Shown here: positions 1-10,100 of the stretch, in pieces
How the letters are laid out: each line of letters opens with the position of its first letter
How positions within the stretch are numbered: position 1 is the first letter of the stretch
DNA from: Halocafeteria seosinensis
Lineage: Eukaryota; Sar; Bigyra; Bicosoecida
NCBI GenBank assembly: GCA_001687465.1
Contig: LVLI01000531.1
Coordinates: forward strand, 1-23,556
DNA length: 23,556 bases
Direction of reading: 5' to 3'
Notes under the pieces: generated by a model
The model's database searches: none
What the model was told of the DNA's origin: nothing
What the model saw: only the letters and a program-made list of their open reading frames with translations
Position numbers and translations under genes: made by a program

Positions 1-2
1 AG

Positions 3-353
3 CTGGCTGCCGCGAAACAACGGACCATGGAAAAGATCAATAAATACAAGTCCTACGGACCCAGGAGCAACATCCTGCCATTCGTGATGGAAGCCACGGG
101 GGGCTTTAGTGACTCTGCGATGAAGTTAATCAAGAAGGTAATGGCTTCCTACGAAGGCCAAGGAAAGTGGACAGAGCGAAAGGAGTTACACGAACTCCTC
201 TCTGAGATAAGTGTAGCGCAGCTACGCGCCTCGTGTAGGATGGTCGACTACTTCAATGATCATTGTCACGAATGGATTCATAGCGCACACGTGGAACCAT
301 CGGCTTTTTTTTTTTTTTCTTTTTTGAAAGCAAGGACCGCTCTTTCTCCGTAG
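3..353 (+). mobile_element. C-terminal fragment of a retroelement-like ORF, cut by the window edge
   Basis: An open frame runs in from the left edge; the first ATG is at 27, but the frame is open from base 3 with coding-like residues (LAAAKQRT). The stretch KINKYKSY..NILPFVMEATGGFSDSA resembles the short tail after the reverse transcriptase in many LINE-like ORFs (a K-x-x-K-Y segment, then PFVxEtxGxxxxxA and a helical end with a conserved Q). This is recalled family pattern, not a search result. The frame ends in a long T-run (about 304-325) that translates as FFFFFSF, so the natural end is probably lost. No reverse transcriptase core is in the window. It is probably a relic, and it could instead be an unrelated host gene end. 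Confidence 0.45.
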
Positions 354-806
354 TCGCTTTGTCTGGTGGTCTGGCGGTGCCTAATGCTTGTCGTCGTTTT
401 CCCCTCTTTCCTTCGAAGGGCAAAGACAGACGATACTGTTGTTGTCTCTGAGGGTGAAAACCAAAGATTCCAATCTTGTGAATTCCTATCTTTCTGTGCA
501 TCTGTATACAATGTACTATACATCCAGTGTTGGGGCACGTCAGTGGCACACGACCCCTGCGCGTGCTTTCAAGGCACACGGGTGTCACGGTCTCCGTCCC
601 CCGTGCCCCGTGCCTGTGCCTACCCCACTTTCACAAATTCTCTTCCACGGGGTATTTTTTAGGACCGAATAAAGCTCATATTGTAATGGTAAACGATGTT
701 TCATTGATACAAAATGGGAGTATGTGGAAGTTCTAGTTGGAACTGGCCCTCAGTCGAGCCCAATCTCTCCTCAGTGCCCACAGACAGAGTCTCCGTCTCA
801 GCTTTC
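354..806. other. Gene-free stretch with T-run edge and GC-rich repeat
   Basis: I find no supportable gene here. Reading frames on both strands are short and overlap each other without recognisable motifs. It contains the GC-rich repeat listed separately (525-632) and an AATAAA hexamer near 667 that could be a polyadenylation signal or chance. Confidence 0.5.
525..632. repeat. GC-rich element with short inverted arms
   Basis: The segment begins with CAGTGTTGGGGCAC (525-538), which recurs in inverted orientation at 1735-1748 in the foldback element. Within this copy GGGGCACG (532-539) pairs with CGTGCCCC (602-609) around a spacer rich in GGCAC and GTGCC words. It stands out from its AT-richer surroundings and looks like a diverged, less symmetrical relative of the element at 1654-1743. 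No target-site duplication is obvious. It could be a small non-autonomous element or simple GC-rich sequence. Confidence 0.4.
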
Positions 807-1117
807 TCAAAGGAGATTCTCATCCGCATCATTGTTACATCCTGCGACGTCTAACTGACCAAACAACAACAATTGACCCTCCTTTGTAGGCGATTCCGGA
901 AGCCTTTTACTACAGTCAAGCCATCCAAGCCGGGAACGTCGAAGGACAAGGACATTGTTGAGAGTACGGGCATACATTCGCTGTCTTCCAGAACTCTGCG
1001 TCCAACCTCCGACGCTGAATACTCTTTCCGGTATAGCAGAACAAGCAGGGAATGGGATCAGGAGCTTGGCAGCCCCGCTAAGCAACGGCAGATGCGCTAA
1101 TTCTTGGTTGCATTCTT
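807..1117 (-). mobile_element. hAT transposase C-terminal dimerisation-domain fragment
   Basis: On the minus strand an open frame of about 100 codons carries the hAT family C-terminal signature: LAHLPLLSGAAKLLIPFP, then ACSAIPERVFSVGGW, then a basic stretch and RTLNNVLVLRRSRLGW. This matches the family pattern P-x-L-x-x-x-A-x-x-x-L-x-I-P-x-x-S-A-x-x-E-R-x-F-S followed by an R-x-x-L helix. A stop at 807 could be the natural end. A TAA interrupts the frame just upstream of the fragment, and I see no intact catalytic region toward 1340, so this is a decayed copy. It shows that hAT DNA transposons have been active in this genome. Confidence 0.65.
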
Positions 1118-2582
1118 CGAAAACCGGGCCCGCTTTACGTAATTACACCGCTCAACATCGAAGTGATCAACACTGGATCAAGGAAGTTGGAGGTAGACAA
1201 ACAAGCCCCTGGTTAGACTCAGACTTTTCAGGTATAGGAGCGTACAAATCATCCACAGACAGACCGCAAGGGTTTCGTTTTGGCGAGCCCAGTAAGATGT
1301 GTAATGAAAGACTTCAAGATCTTGGGTGTTGTTGACCCATTCCAATAGTCGCCGTGTCTCTGCTTCATCAATGTTGGGTAGTAAGGGTTTTTCGCCTTAC
1401 AATGCTCGCTTGGCTGGTTGGCATCCACGCTTGGTAGCCGAAAAAAGCCACCCTATTTCACTCTCAGCTAGACTGCACCACAAGTGCATCGTCTGAACCC
1501 TTAAATGGGCCCCTGAAGCATCTCCATATCGCATCCTTTGGGCAGATACTCGGAACTGGCACTGATATATCTTCTGCGGATGCTCGTATACCGTTCCATG
1601 GCGCTATATCCTGCAATTTCCAAGTCTAATATTCGGCATTTGAGTTTTGCCAATTGGGCACACCCTCGACCCCCGTGCCCGTGTGCCGCGCCGCGGCGCG
1701 GCACAGGGGGGGTCGTGCCTCGTGCCGGCACGGTGTGCCCCAACACTGCTTCTGGAACACGGCGAATTTTAGAATAACAGAGGCGTCAATCTTTCCTTCT
1801 ACTTAATGTTGGAATCGTAAATTGTATCGGGCTTTGCAGTGACAGTGACCCGATGAAAATTTGCTCGCTAGAACTTGCCGGGGAGTAAGTTTGAAAGGCG
1901 CTGATGAACAGCAATGGACAGACTGTAGTTAGTTGTGACGGCGGTGGACATGCAACTTTTTTGTGACTTTCGGGTAAGATCAGTACAGTACAAGTACGAG
2001 CTATGGGAATGATACATGATAGTGTGTGTATGCTATGTGTTTGTATCTATCAAAGCACCATAGTCCGTGAATGCTGAATCTTTCGTAGGTAAGTTTTAGC
2101 TTGAAGCTGAAGCAAAGTGTCCGCTGGGGGACTTGATTCGCGCTGAAGCACTCTCGAATTAGCTACAAGCACCGAATACAGAAATTCCGAATATATGTAC
2201 GTGTAAGCAAACCAAATACTGTCTGTAGATATGTTAAGATCTCTCATACGTTGCTTGTGTGCTGAGAACATGAACCAGACATTTCGAGCCTGGCTCTGTC
2301 GTGAAAATGCTGCAGTTAAACAGCGCATCGAGCGTTGCCCGTGGACACTCTTTCTGGGTGGCAGTGTGTATGCTTACTCCGATTGGTTCCAGGTGTTCGT
2401 ATTTCCCACGAGCGGGGGTGATTTTCATTTCAAACCTGTAAAATCGGGGGTACCCTTGCTCTTCCAAGCTTATTTACTCTTGGTGTGCTGACGGCAAAAC
2501 TCTTACAAAGGGCCACCACATTGGGAAGTTGGTGTCAAGAGCCCACAGCGTGCTAAGCGGGCTAATCTTTGATATCGCTCTT
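1118..2582. other. Gene-poor stretch holding a foldback element
   Basis: Apart from the GC-rich foldback at 1654-1743 I see no gene. Open frames such as those at 2231-2491 (plus) and 2050-2328 (minus) lack recognisable motifs and overlap each other on opposite strands. The minus strand upstream of the hAT fragment (about 1150-1350) has an open, coding-like stretch (DEAETRRLLEWVNNTQ) that may be more of the decayed transposase, but no motif confirms this. Confidence 0.45.
1654..1743. repeat. GC-rich foldback element with perfect central palindrome
   Basis: The ends form near-perfect terminal inverted repeats, TTGGGCACACC (1654-1664) and GGTGTGCCCCAA (1732-1743), differing by one base. The centre (1682-1705) is a perfect 24-bp GC-rich palindrome, TGTGCCGCGCC and its reverse complement around GC. 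CCC/GGG pairs lie next to it and GACCCC/GGGGTC pairs lie further out, so nearly the whole 90 bp can fold on itself. This suggests a small MITE or foldback element. A TSD is not evident. Confidence 0.6.
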
Positions 2583-3959
2583 CTACGAGCAGGCTTCCCC
2601 TTGAATCGTCCAGATGCCATGCGTCATTGAAATGATGAGTATCCAGTCTCGGCGCTGCAATGAGTCAGCTGGGAATATCTTCCAAGGTCGCACCGCTCTC
2701 TTCCTCGGGACTGCGGGCCACTCTAGAGTCTGTTTCTCACTTCCAGCGCCACCCTCTTGTTTAGCTACACCCGGAGGCTCTTTTAGATGCACCTCGATAC
2801 TTAGGTCTCCTCGCCCACAAACAATCTTACTTATAGTCTCAACAAATATTTCCCCAAATATAATTCTCGAATGTCCGTCGTTGTCTTCGGAACTCCAGAG
2901 AAGCCTATGGTAGTCCTCCGTACTTCTCACATAAACGGGAAACGAAGACCCATCATTCTTCCATGGGTTTTCCAGCCGAAGAGTGGCACCGATCAGCGCT
3001 TTGGCTGCGATACTTTGGTATTGACTTATTACGGGCTGAAGGACCGCATTGACTTCATTTGTTTCCTTTGCATCACCCGAAGCAGACATTGGAGCAGGCA
3101 GTGATGCTCTGTTCCTGATGCTTAACGGTTTCTTGTCATTTCTGTAACCGGGGCTGTGGATGTCGGAGAGGAACGCGACATCTGCGGAAAGAGTTTTTGT
3201 TGGAGACCTTTGCTTGCTCTCTCGAAGTCGCTGTTCAGTATATTGCTGCAAAGACTCTCTCGAAAAGACCATTCCTTGGGAGACCTTAGCCCTTCGAGCC
3301 ATTTCAGAGGAGCTAACACTTTGAGGAGAGCGGCCTGCTTCATGGGTAAGGGGCGTTACCGAAACAGGGGACGCACCCTTAATATCCGAGAGAGCATCAG
3401 GGGATTTCGGATAAGCGTTGGGATCTGGAACGTCGCGGACAGTATGAGTATCCACAGCGGGGGCTTGTGATGGCACAACCTCTCCTGAGCGATCAGCATT
3501 ACTCCCTACTCCCGAAGCACGCCCTGCAGTGGTGCTTTCTTCATTTAGTTCCTTAGACTGAGGATCACCGGAAACCTGTTGTGACGTGCCAATAGAGGTG
3601 ACGGGATTTCCAGCCATGGAGATGTCGGTATTGCTTTGATCACTCCTCTGCTGATCGAGATCGCCCTTATTCTCTTGTAAGTTATCATTCCCCTGTCTCT
3701 TTTTCCTTCGGGACAGAATTGCTGCCAGGTTCTCCTGTGTTGACTTCTCCAGACTCGTTGAGCATTCTTCCGTCTCATCTTCGGACTCTTGGCCTTGCGG
3801 TATAGGCTGATCGACATCACTCAATACATCCTCGTCATCCTCCTCAGCATTTGTTCCTGCTACAGCGGGCTGTGTGGATGCCTGTGCCATACTGGTTCCT
3901 GTAGAGCTCTCCTCATCCTCACGCGAATTGACATTGCTTTTTTGCGTCGCCTGTTCCAT
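2583..3959 (-). CDS. Hypothetical protein, disordered N-terminus with possible PH-like C-terminus
   Basis: This is a single-exon frame of 458 codons with an ATG at 3957-3959. I do not recognise the family. Residues 1-300 are low-complexity and rich in Ser, Gln, Glu, Asp and Thr, with acidic clusters (EEDDEDVLSD, residues 39-48) and a basic SRRKKR (residues 83-88) that could be a nuclear localisation signal. From about residue 300 the sequence becomes ordered, with alternating hydrophobics (RIIFGEIFVETISKIV, LSIEVHL). It ends with DSLQRRDWILIIS (W439), which resembles the terminal helix of a pleckstrin-homology domain (E-R-x-x-W-hydrophobic). That assignment is inference only. It stands alone among decayed mobile elements. 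Length, single frame and composition support a real gene, but the 3' end could continue through an unrecognised intron. Confidence 0.65.
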   Translation of the reverse strand: MEQATQKSNVNSREDEESSTGTSMAQASTQPAVAGTNAEEDDEDVLSDVDQPIPQGQESEDETEECSTSLEKSTQENLAAILSRRKKRQGNDNLQENKGDLDQQRSDQSNTDISMAGNPVTSIGTSQQVSGDPQSKELNEESTTAGRASGVGSNADRSGEVVPSQAPAVDTHTVRDVPDPNAYPKSPDALSDIKGASPVSVTPLTHEAGRSPQSVSSSEMARRAKVSQGMVFSRESLQQYTEQRLRESKQRSPTKTLSADVAFLSDIHSPGYRNDKKPLSIRNRASLPAPMSASGDAKETNEVNAVLQPVISQYQSIAAKALIGATLRLENPWKNDGSSFPVYVRSTEDYHRLLWSSEDNDGHSRIIFGEIFVETISKIVCGRGDLSIEVHLKEPPGVAKQEGGAGSEKQTLEWPAVPRKRAVRPWKIFPADSLQRRDWILIISMTHGIWTIQGEACS

Positions 3960-4189
3960 ACTAGAGTCGATAGGGTGTTCGGTAGCAAATCTACATTAAG
4001 AATACAGACAGTGGATATGCGCCTTTATCTCTTCATGGCCATTTATGCCTCAGGAGAATCTGAGCTACCGCTGACAGTTGATACTGTGCCTATGCAGACG
4101 CTTTCGCTTGGAAAAAGCACGCATTCACGGGGTAACATCAATTGATTCTACTGACAACATCTATCGATCTTGTAAGCTAACAAGTATCT
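3960..4189. other. Short upstream region of the minus-strand hypothetical gene
   Basis: This is the probable 5' flank of the gene starting at 3959 on the minus strand. No clear promoter motif or gene is visible. Confidence 0.35.
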
Positions 4190-4510
4190 GAACTTCAGAA
4201 TCTGAAGATTCAGACAGACTTGTTGCAGAGCACTCCACTAGATTTGTGAACCTTTTTGACATGGTGAGGAGCGCTGAGATTAGGTTCATACGCAGGGCTT
4301 CAAACTCGACTGCCGACCGCTTGGCTAAGACCGCGTCAAACAACCCAATGGGAAGTGGTTTCTCTTGCCGCCGAGAGCTACGCACACGGTTAGTGATGTC
4401 GAGAGGTTTAACGACTTCAGGATCCGCTTGTCGCGGATCCTCGTCCACTGGAAGAGGCAGCACGGACGTGGGAACCGGTTTCATGGCTTCAAAAGGACCT
4501 GGATAGCCGC
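4190..4510 (+). pseudogene. Candidate RNase H C-terminal tail of a retroelement
   Basis: A plus-strand frame open from just after a TGA near 4191 reads DRLVAEHSTRF, then AEIRFIRRASNSTADRLAK. This resembles the last helix of retroelement RNase H domains (a hydrophobic strand, R-x-x-N-x-x-A-D-x-L-A-x-x-A). No upstream catalytic residues are visible. It is weakly supported and could be chance, since a minus-strand frame (4161-4484) is open over the same bases. Confidence 0.3.
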
Positions 4511-4800
4511 GTCTTCTTTGACCTCGAGCAGAAGATGTACTACAATGTGGGCTATGTTGTTGAAACTGAAGTGGCCAGGAGCGCCACCTCCGCTACATGT
4601 CAATGGCCACAACTGCTTCGTCTGGACCAACACTTAATCCTAACTGCGCTGCTGCAACCGGTCCTGGCGTCGCTGTGGCGCGTTCTCCCAGGCTGAGCCT
4701 TGTCGGTAATCCCGATATCGTTGTCGCAGGCATGGCGCCACGCCCCGATGCCTCCCAAGCATAACCACTGTTGCGTTCCCCCACAGCGCAAGGCTGCAGT
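4371..4800 (+). pseudogene. Coding-like, frameshifted fragment of unknown origin
   Basis: One plus frame reads SDVERFNDFRIRLSRILVHW to about 4497. A second frame then continues with a coding-like composition, DLDSRVFFDLEQKMYYNVGY and VVETEV, from 4498. A third frame opens with ATG near 4598 and runs as an Ala/Pro-rich stretch to a TAA near 4764. Successive frames with protein-like composition suggest a frameshifted relic, possibly part of the same mobile element as the RNase H-like tail upstream. I do not recognise the family. The segment also contains a 9-bp inverted repeat with a 5-nt loop (AGGATCCGC at 4419-4427, GCGGATCCT at 4433-4441). Confidence 0.3.
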
Positions 4801-7115
4801 CCGTCGCTGCTTAACACGGGCGCATACCGCTCCTCATTAAGAGGATGCGGTCAACTCCCCGGCCGGTGGGCTATCTGTCACATACAGTATGTGTGTGTGT
4901 GTTTACAGCCTCCACTGGAGTCCTGGACCACTGATTACGACTAACTTGCGACAAACACTTGAAAAGACCCAGGGTACGAACTGTGGCACCAGTGTGTATG
5001 CCACTGGAAATCACTATAATCAATGTCACATTTTCTATGGGACTCTATAGCAGGCCGTAACCCGCAGTAAACAGTTCTGACGCCTTGGGAAGGCGTACGC
5101 TGTACGTCTGCATACTTTGCAGCGTTGACAACTTATGAGACCCGACCTTCTCGAGTAACGATTTTGCAGCGGTAAAAGCCCATTGCTATTGAATGCTCTA
5201 GCATTTTTTTTGTAACTCGTCCGTCCGTTCGGTTCCGTGGTCTCTGCGTGAACCGCTACTGTACTAGTATTCATAAAAGCAAGGAAATCGATGAATCGCA
5301 ACTTTCCTAAACTGAAGCTAATACATTCGGTATTTCTTGGTAATGCGTTGAACGGTTTGTTGGTTTCTCTATTACACTACTTGCGTGATCGGAATATTTG
5401 TCACTAACGGCATTAAACAGTCAACTCTTCCCAAAACGTACTAGTATATCGCGTACATACACCCATAGCACCCGCTGCAGCTGCGTGTGTGTTCCTTTGT
5501 ACTTGCCCAATAAACTACCACTAATCCGCTAAACGAAAGCCAAACCACAAGGCTATCGAATGAGGTCCATGTCACGACGCATGTGTGTAGTAGTATTGCC
5601 CCTACCGGAAGACGTGTACCTACAGGCTACACGCGCGTGTGTGTGTGGCTACGCTACGTCGTGTGAGGGGTGAACCCTACCCGGAACCGGCTCCAATATA
5701 TCGCATCAACGTGACAGATAGTTTGGCCGTCATCTGCTTGCGAAAGTTGTTCCCCAGCGGGAGCCCGGTGCTTCCCTGGCAATTCTCTTGAAATACCTGA
5801 TCGCGTCTTCGCCGAAACCGCCCGCCCGCTTTATCGCGAGTGTTGTTGTGTCCGTATGAGATGATAAAAACCTGAAAACGCTGCAGTGTACACTACAACG
5901 CACGAGAACTGCGGTAGCGGATCCAGGTGCAGGTGTGAATCAAAATGCATCTCTTATAAGACAGACGTGATTTTCGTTTCGAATGCTTAATATCCAGTCT
6001 AGTTCGCTACAAACATGGAACCTTCACCTGCAACCAGTCGCCGAAACTTCCCACACCCGGAAACAATCAACGCCTGACACTAATCTCTGAGAACTAGCGA
6101 ATTCACTTAGATTCTCTTGTGAGACAAGTTTCTTAATGTCTTTGATGCAGTAAGGGGGTGCGTAATCAGACTGGCGGGTGACATTTGTGAAACAGCTATG
6201 GCTATTCATTAACAGTGTTCAAACCTGTGTCTATCCACGCAAGTTGCAATGACTTGTTGGTTTGCTGGTGGGTGAGCACCAGGTGCACCAATTTGGAAGA
6301 TACAAAGAGCTGTGGGTTACTTAACATGAAATCGCCAAGCTCCGACTCTTTGATTCAGTCTCTGAAACTCGTAATGTGCAATAGGTGAAGCTACACATTC
6401 TCGCGGGAAATAGTAACGCAGATTCAAAAAATAAAAAAAATAAAAAATCGACAATGTCGGGTCTAGGTACTCGGCGTAAGAACATAATGTGCGGGAAATA
6501 AAGGTATTTTCTAGTTCCATTTTTGCTTTTGAGACAAGACACGTTCTCTCCAATGTCGTGCAAAATGCTATACCGGTATAGTCGTACGTGCTCAGTTCAC
6601 CATTCAGGTATGTACGTACCCGATGCAAACGGAGTTTCATGAGGATTTATGTTATGCTGACTGGCATGTTGAGAACTTATCCAGCTAGGCTCCGCGCATG
6701 TAAAATAACCATATACAGGCATACATCCATGAAGAGTACCATATTCGGCGCCACTTGCAGGTACGAAGTAGCCGTACTAAGGAAAGACTGGACAGCGACC
6801 ACAAGGTGCTACTGACCGACCACCCGGAGCATGGGCGTTTCCTAGTTGAACGAGACAGCAATTCGCAAAATTTACACACTGCAAAGGAAGTTCCTCGTAA
6901 TCGTCTGCGCACGCATGGATAAGACAGGGAATAGTTCCAGAATGTCCGTATGAGAGAATTCTCATTCCACTCAGGACAAAGACACTTAAAGGTCTCCACA
7001 AATCCTTCGCTTTCGCACAAACGATGAGACCGCATTTCTTCGTCCCGAACGTTATAAGCTGCTGACTGCTATAGAGACAAACAATGCGGGGTAAGAAAGC
7101 ACTCGGTACTTTACG
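4801..7115. other. Long gene-poor region
   Basis: No gene can be supported over about 2.3 kb. There is a short GT dinucleotide run near 4887-4903, a CG/GT-rich purine-pyrimidine alternating segment near 5628-5650, and an A-rich run near 6426-6446. Open frames (for example 5035-5301, 6024-6209 and 6317-6640, all minus) have no motif and unlikely composition. The minus-strand stretch 6777-7001 (IHACADDYEELPLQCVNFAN) reads somewhat like protein and may be a gene relic just downstream of the GT41 gene, but I cannot identify it. Confidence 0.4.
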
Positions 7116-10100
7116 TCACTTAGTACGCCTCTGTTTCCTACGCATTGACTTCAATTCAGCTTCGTGCGCCTTGCGCACTAACGCCCAGGGGTGCCCTGAA
7201 CGACCAATTAGTTGCGCTAAATCTTCTAGTGTATCCTCTGCTTCATTGAGTTTGCGCGAATGTTCCCCAAGAAGAATTTGAGTATTTGCCTCATCATGTT
7301 TTATGTCTGTCTGAAATTGACTCCGAATCGTTTCATTCGGAAGACTCTCCACGATGTCATCCATTAGCTTCGTAAAGTTCTGCTGCGGGTTGGTACTTCC
7401 TCCTCCCCATTTTAACATTTTTATTCTACTCAACAGCAGGAGTTTATATCTAGCTCGTTGATATACACTCTGTGCAACGGAGATGGCAGTGGAAATGTAA
7501 CTTTCCACGCTATCCGTCACTAGAGAGGACACGTTCATGTATTTAAGGGCAGACGATGCAATATGCCTGGTCCCTTTTTGCTTCCTAGGTAAAGTAACGA
7601 TAGGGATTCCTAGAGACAGCGTTTCCAATGCTGATATACCCATACCAACAGGAAAAGTGTCTAGAACGACGCTCGCTGAGACGATTAGGGCCAAGAGCTG
7701 GCGTCTTGACATTGTGGGAACTAGTCTGACGCGAAGAATTTCTTCCTCCGTGAAGCCAGCAAAGGTTCTCCATCTGTTTCTCAGTTTTTCAATCCAAAGA
7801 ACTTGGTCCTTCTCGTGTAGGACAATGATGGAGGCGTTTGGATCTCTTTGAAGGATACTCAATATTACAACATCGAAGCTAGGATGTAGCGCCAGAATTA
7901 CTCTCGGAATAAGGTAGTGATTGGAGTTTGCCAGCAGATGCAAATTTGTTACTCTTTCCAGGTACTCACTTGATGAGACCGGAGGAAGGTACGTGAAGAA
8001 AATCCCCATTTTGCCTATCCTCACCACCTGCATAGAACTCTGGAATGAGACACCGACCAATATCTGTTGCTCCTGGGCTTACTCTTACCTGCTCACAAAT
8101 GTACTGGTTCAGGTTCGGTGATGCAACACTATCTCCTGTAATATAATAGTCCACTGTATCAGGCATTCCCAACGACATTGTGTGACTAGTCCCTTCGCCC
8201 CAGTAGACCATCTGGATCGGGGCAATTCTGCCATGTAAAGTAGCATAAAGGTATGCATCGATACCACTATCCGCTGCCAGCAATACATCCAAATTAGTAT
8301 TTGCAATAGCGTCGTGAAGCATCGTGACATTACGCTTGGTTTGATGTGGTGACCACGGAAGACGGACGACTTCGTCAGCTTGGTCAAGGATCCAGTGGCC
8401 CACTCTGTAACTGGTGATGTTGGGCATCGGACGAAGGGCAAAGACTACTATTCGAAACCGTTTTACTCCAGGTACTTTTACTCTACCTCCTTGCTGTCGT
8501 TTCGCATGTGAGCTATCTCCAGCCGTGGTGGCGGAGACAACAGCCTCCATCATCCTCTCAAGGCTACCTTTTTCATCCATTCCCGGATTTCGTGGAAGGT
8601 GGTACGAAGCCAGATACCCAACTAGCCGATGAAGCAAATGACCTACGTTTGAGTCGAAAAGCTGATAGCTAAGAATCCCGAGTCGTACTATTGCAGAACT
8701 ACCAGGGGATGCTCTCGCCTCGTTGTCTTGCAACTGTTTCGTTGCCCATCCTAGTGGATCTACTGGACGGAGAAACTCTGGGAATGTGGCAAGTGCCGCA
8801 TTTGCCGAGCTTTGAAAAGACCAATTCCTGGTAGACTGGAGCAAATGCAATCTGCTGGTCTTAGACAGTAGGTCATCGGGAGCACTTTTGGCAAGCAACG
8901 CTGGAGAGAAAATCATTCGATTTAATGATCCGGAAACGACGGCGATCCTAGGAGATGAAGCCATGGAGAAGAGCCGACTAATGTCCTGTATCAGTAGGTG
9001 TGATGGCAAGCCGGAGTAAGGCCATGAGTATAGAGTTAGATAAAGCTCTTGCATGTCTTCCGGTTGTCCTATGGAGGTTCCACTCTGTAATGCTTCCCGG
9101 ACCATACGTGCGATAACGTTTCTGCAAGCTCATCAAGAGCTACGATTGTGGCCAGAATATTTTACTTCGTCTTGCATGGTACTAGAATGCTCACCTATGC
9201 GACAATATCTCTTGTTCGGAAAAATAGACTACCGGCGATGCGCACTTGACCAGGAACCGCACCCATTCGTTGCTAGGCCGCATCCCAATGGATTCATGAA
9301 GGTGCATGATCCCTTGATCAAACGCTCCTATGTTGATTAAATCGAGACCTAACCGTAGGTGCAGTTCCGAAATATCCAAATGATGAAAATTTTCAACAAA
9401 TGCCTTTAGCGTTGATGCCAGTTTCCCTATTTCTCTGTGTAGTGTTGGATCTGCTTGGAATATGCTTAATAGGTAGTGCTTCATGTGCCTTTGAAGTTCT
9501 AGTTCTTCGGATGTTTCTTCGATAGCCGACGTGTTCAAATGAATGTTAAATTGCTCTTCAAGTCGCTCGATTGACATCCCATACCAATATATACCTTGAT
9601 TAATATCCCCTTGAATGAAATACAGAGAGCCTAAATGAAACATCGCCGGAATAAAAGAGTGGTTTACATGCAGCGAGTTTTGATGTGCTTGGACCGCTTC
9701 TTCAAACTTGCCCATTCTTGTATACGTTATCCCCAAGGAAAACTGTGCTATGTGATTTCCACCTTCTTCTTTCGAAATCTGATTCCAAAATAATTCAGTT
9801 CAGATGGTGTACAGGAGTGACGCATGTCAAGAAACTTCGTACCTCAATTGAATTGAGAAAGCTAGACTCCGCCTTTTCCAAAAGGGTTTGCTTCAAGAAT
9901 ATCTGCATCTCCAGAATCTTTACTTTGTAACTTCTGTCGAATGAAGAAAGAACTTATACGACTTACGTTTCCCAATGCTAAGTGTAGTTTCTGCTCTTCT
10001 GTGTCTGTGTGATGACACCGGGGAGACAAGTACAAGTGACAGTGGATTACCGTAGAACCAATCCAAACTTACTTGGAAGCGAAAATCTCCTCAATACAGT

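Noticed and set aside
4419-4441. 9-bp stem with 5-nt loop as a terminator or regulatory hairpin
   Set aside because: It is isolated, has no T-run, lies inside a coding-like fragment, and the genome is eukaryotic.
6120-6240. tRNA-like B box (GTTCAAACC near 6219)
   Set aside because: No matching acceptor stem, A box or anticodon arm could be folded around it.
6317-6640. 107-codon minus-strand open frame with an ATG
   Set aside because: It runs through an A/T-rich low-complexity tract (YFFYFLNLRYYF) and shows no recognisable domain.
7903-7969. An intron from a GTGAGT donor at 7969 joining the two GT41 reading frames
   Set aside because: It would remove YLERVTNLHLLANSNHYLIP, which aligns with the conserved GT41 stretch before the HPSFD motif. 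The intron 8028-8088 (CAG/GTAAGA donor, ATGCAG acceptor, phase 0) keeps it.
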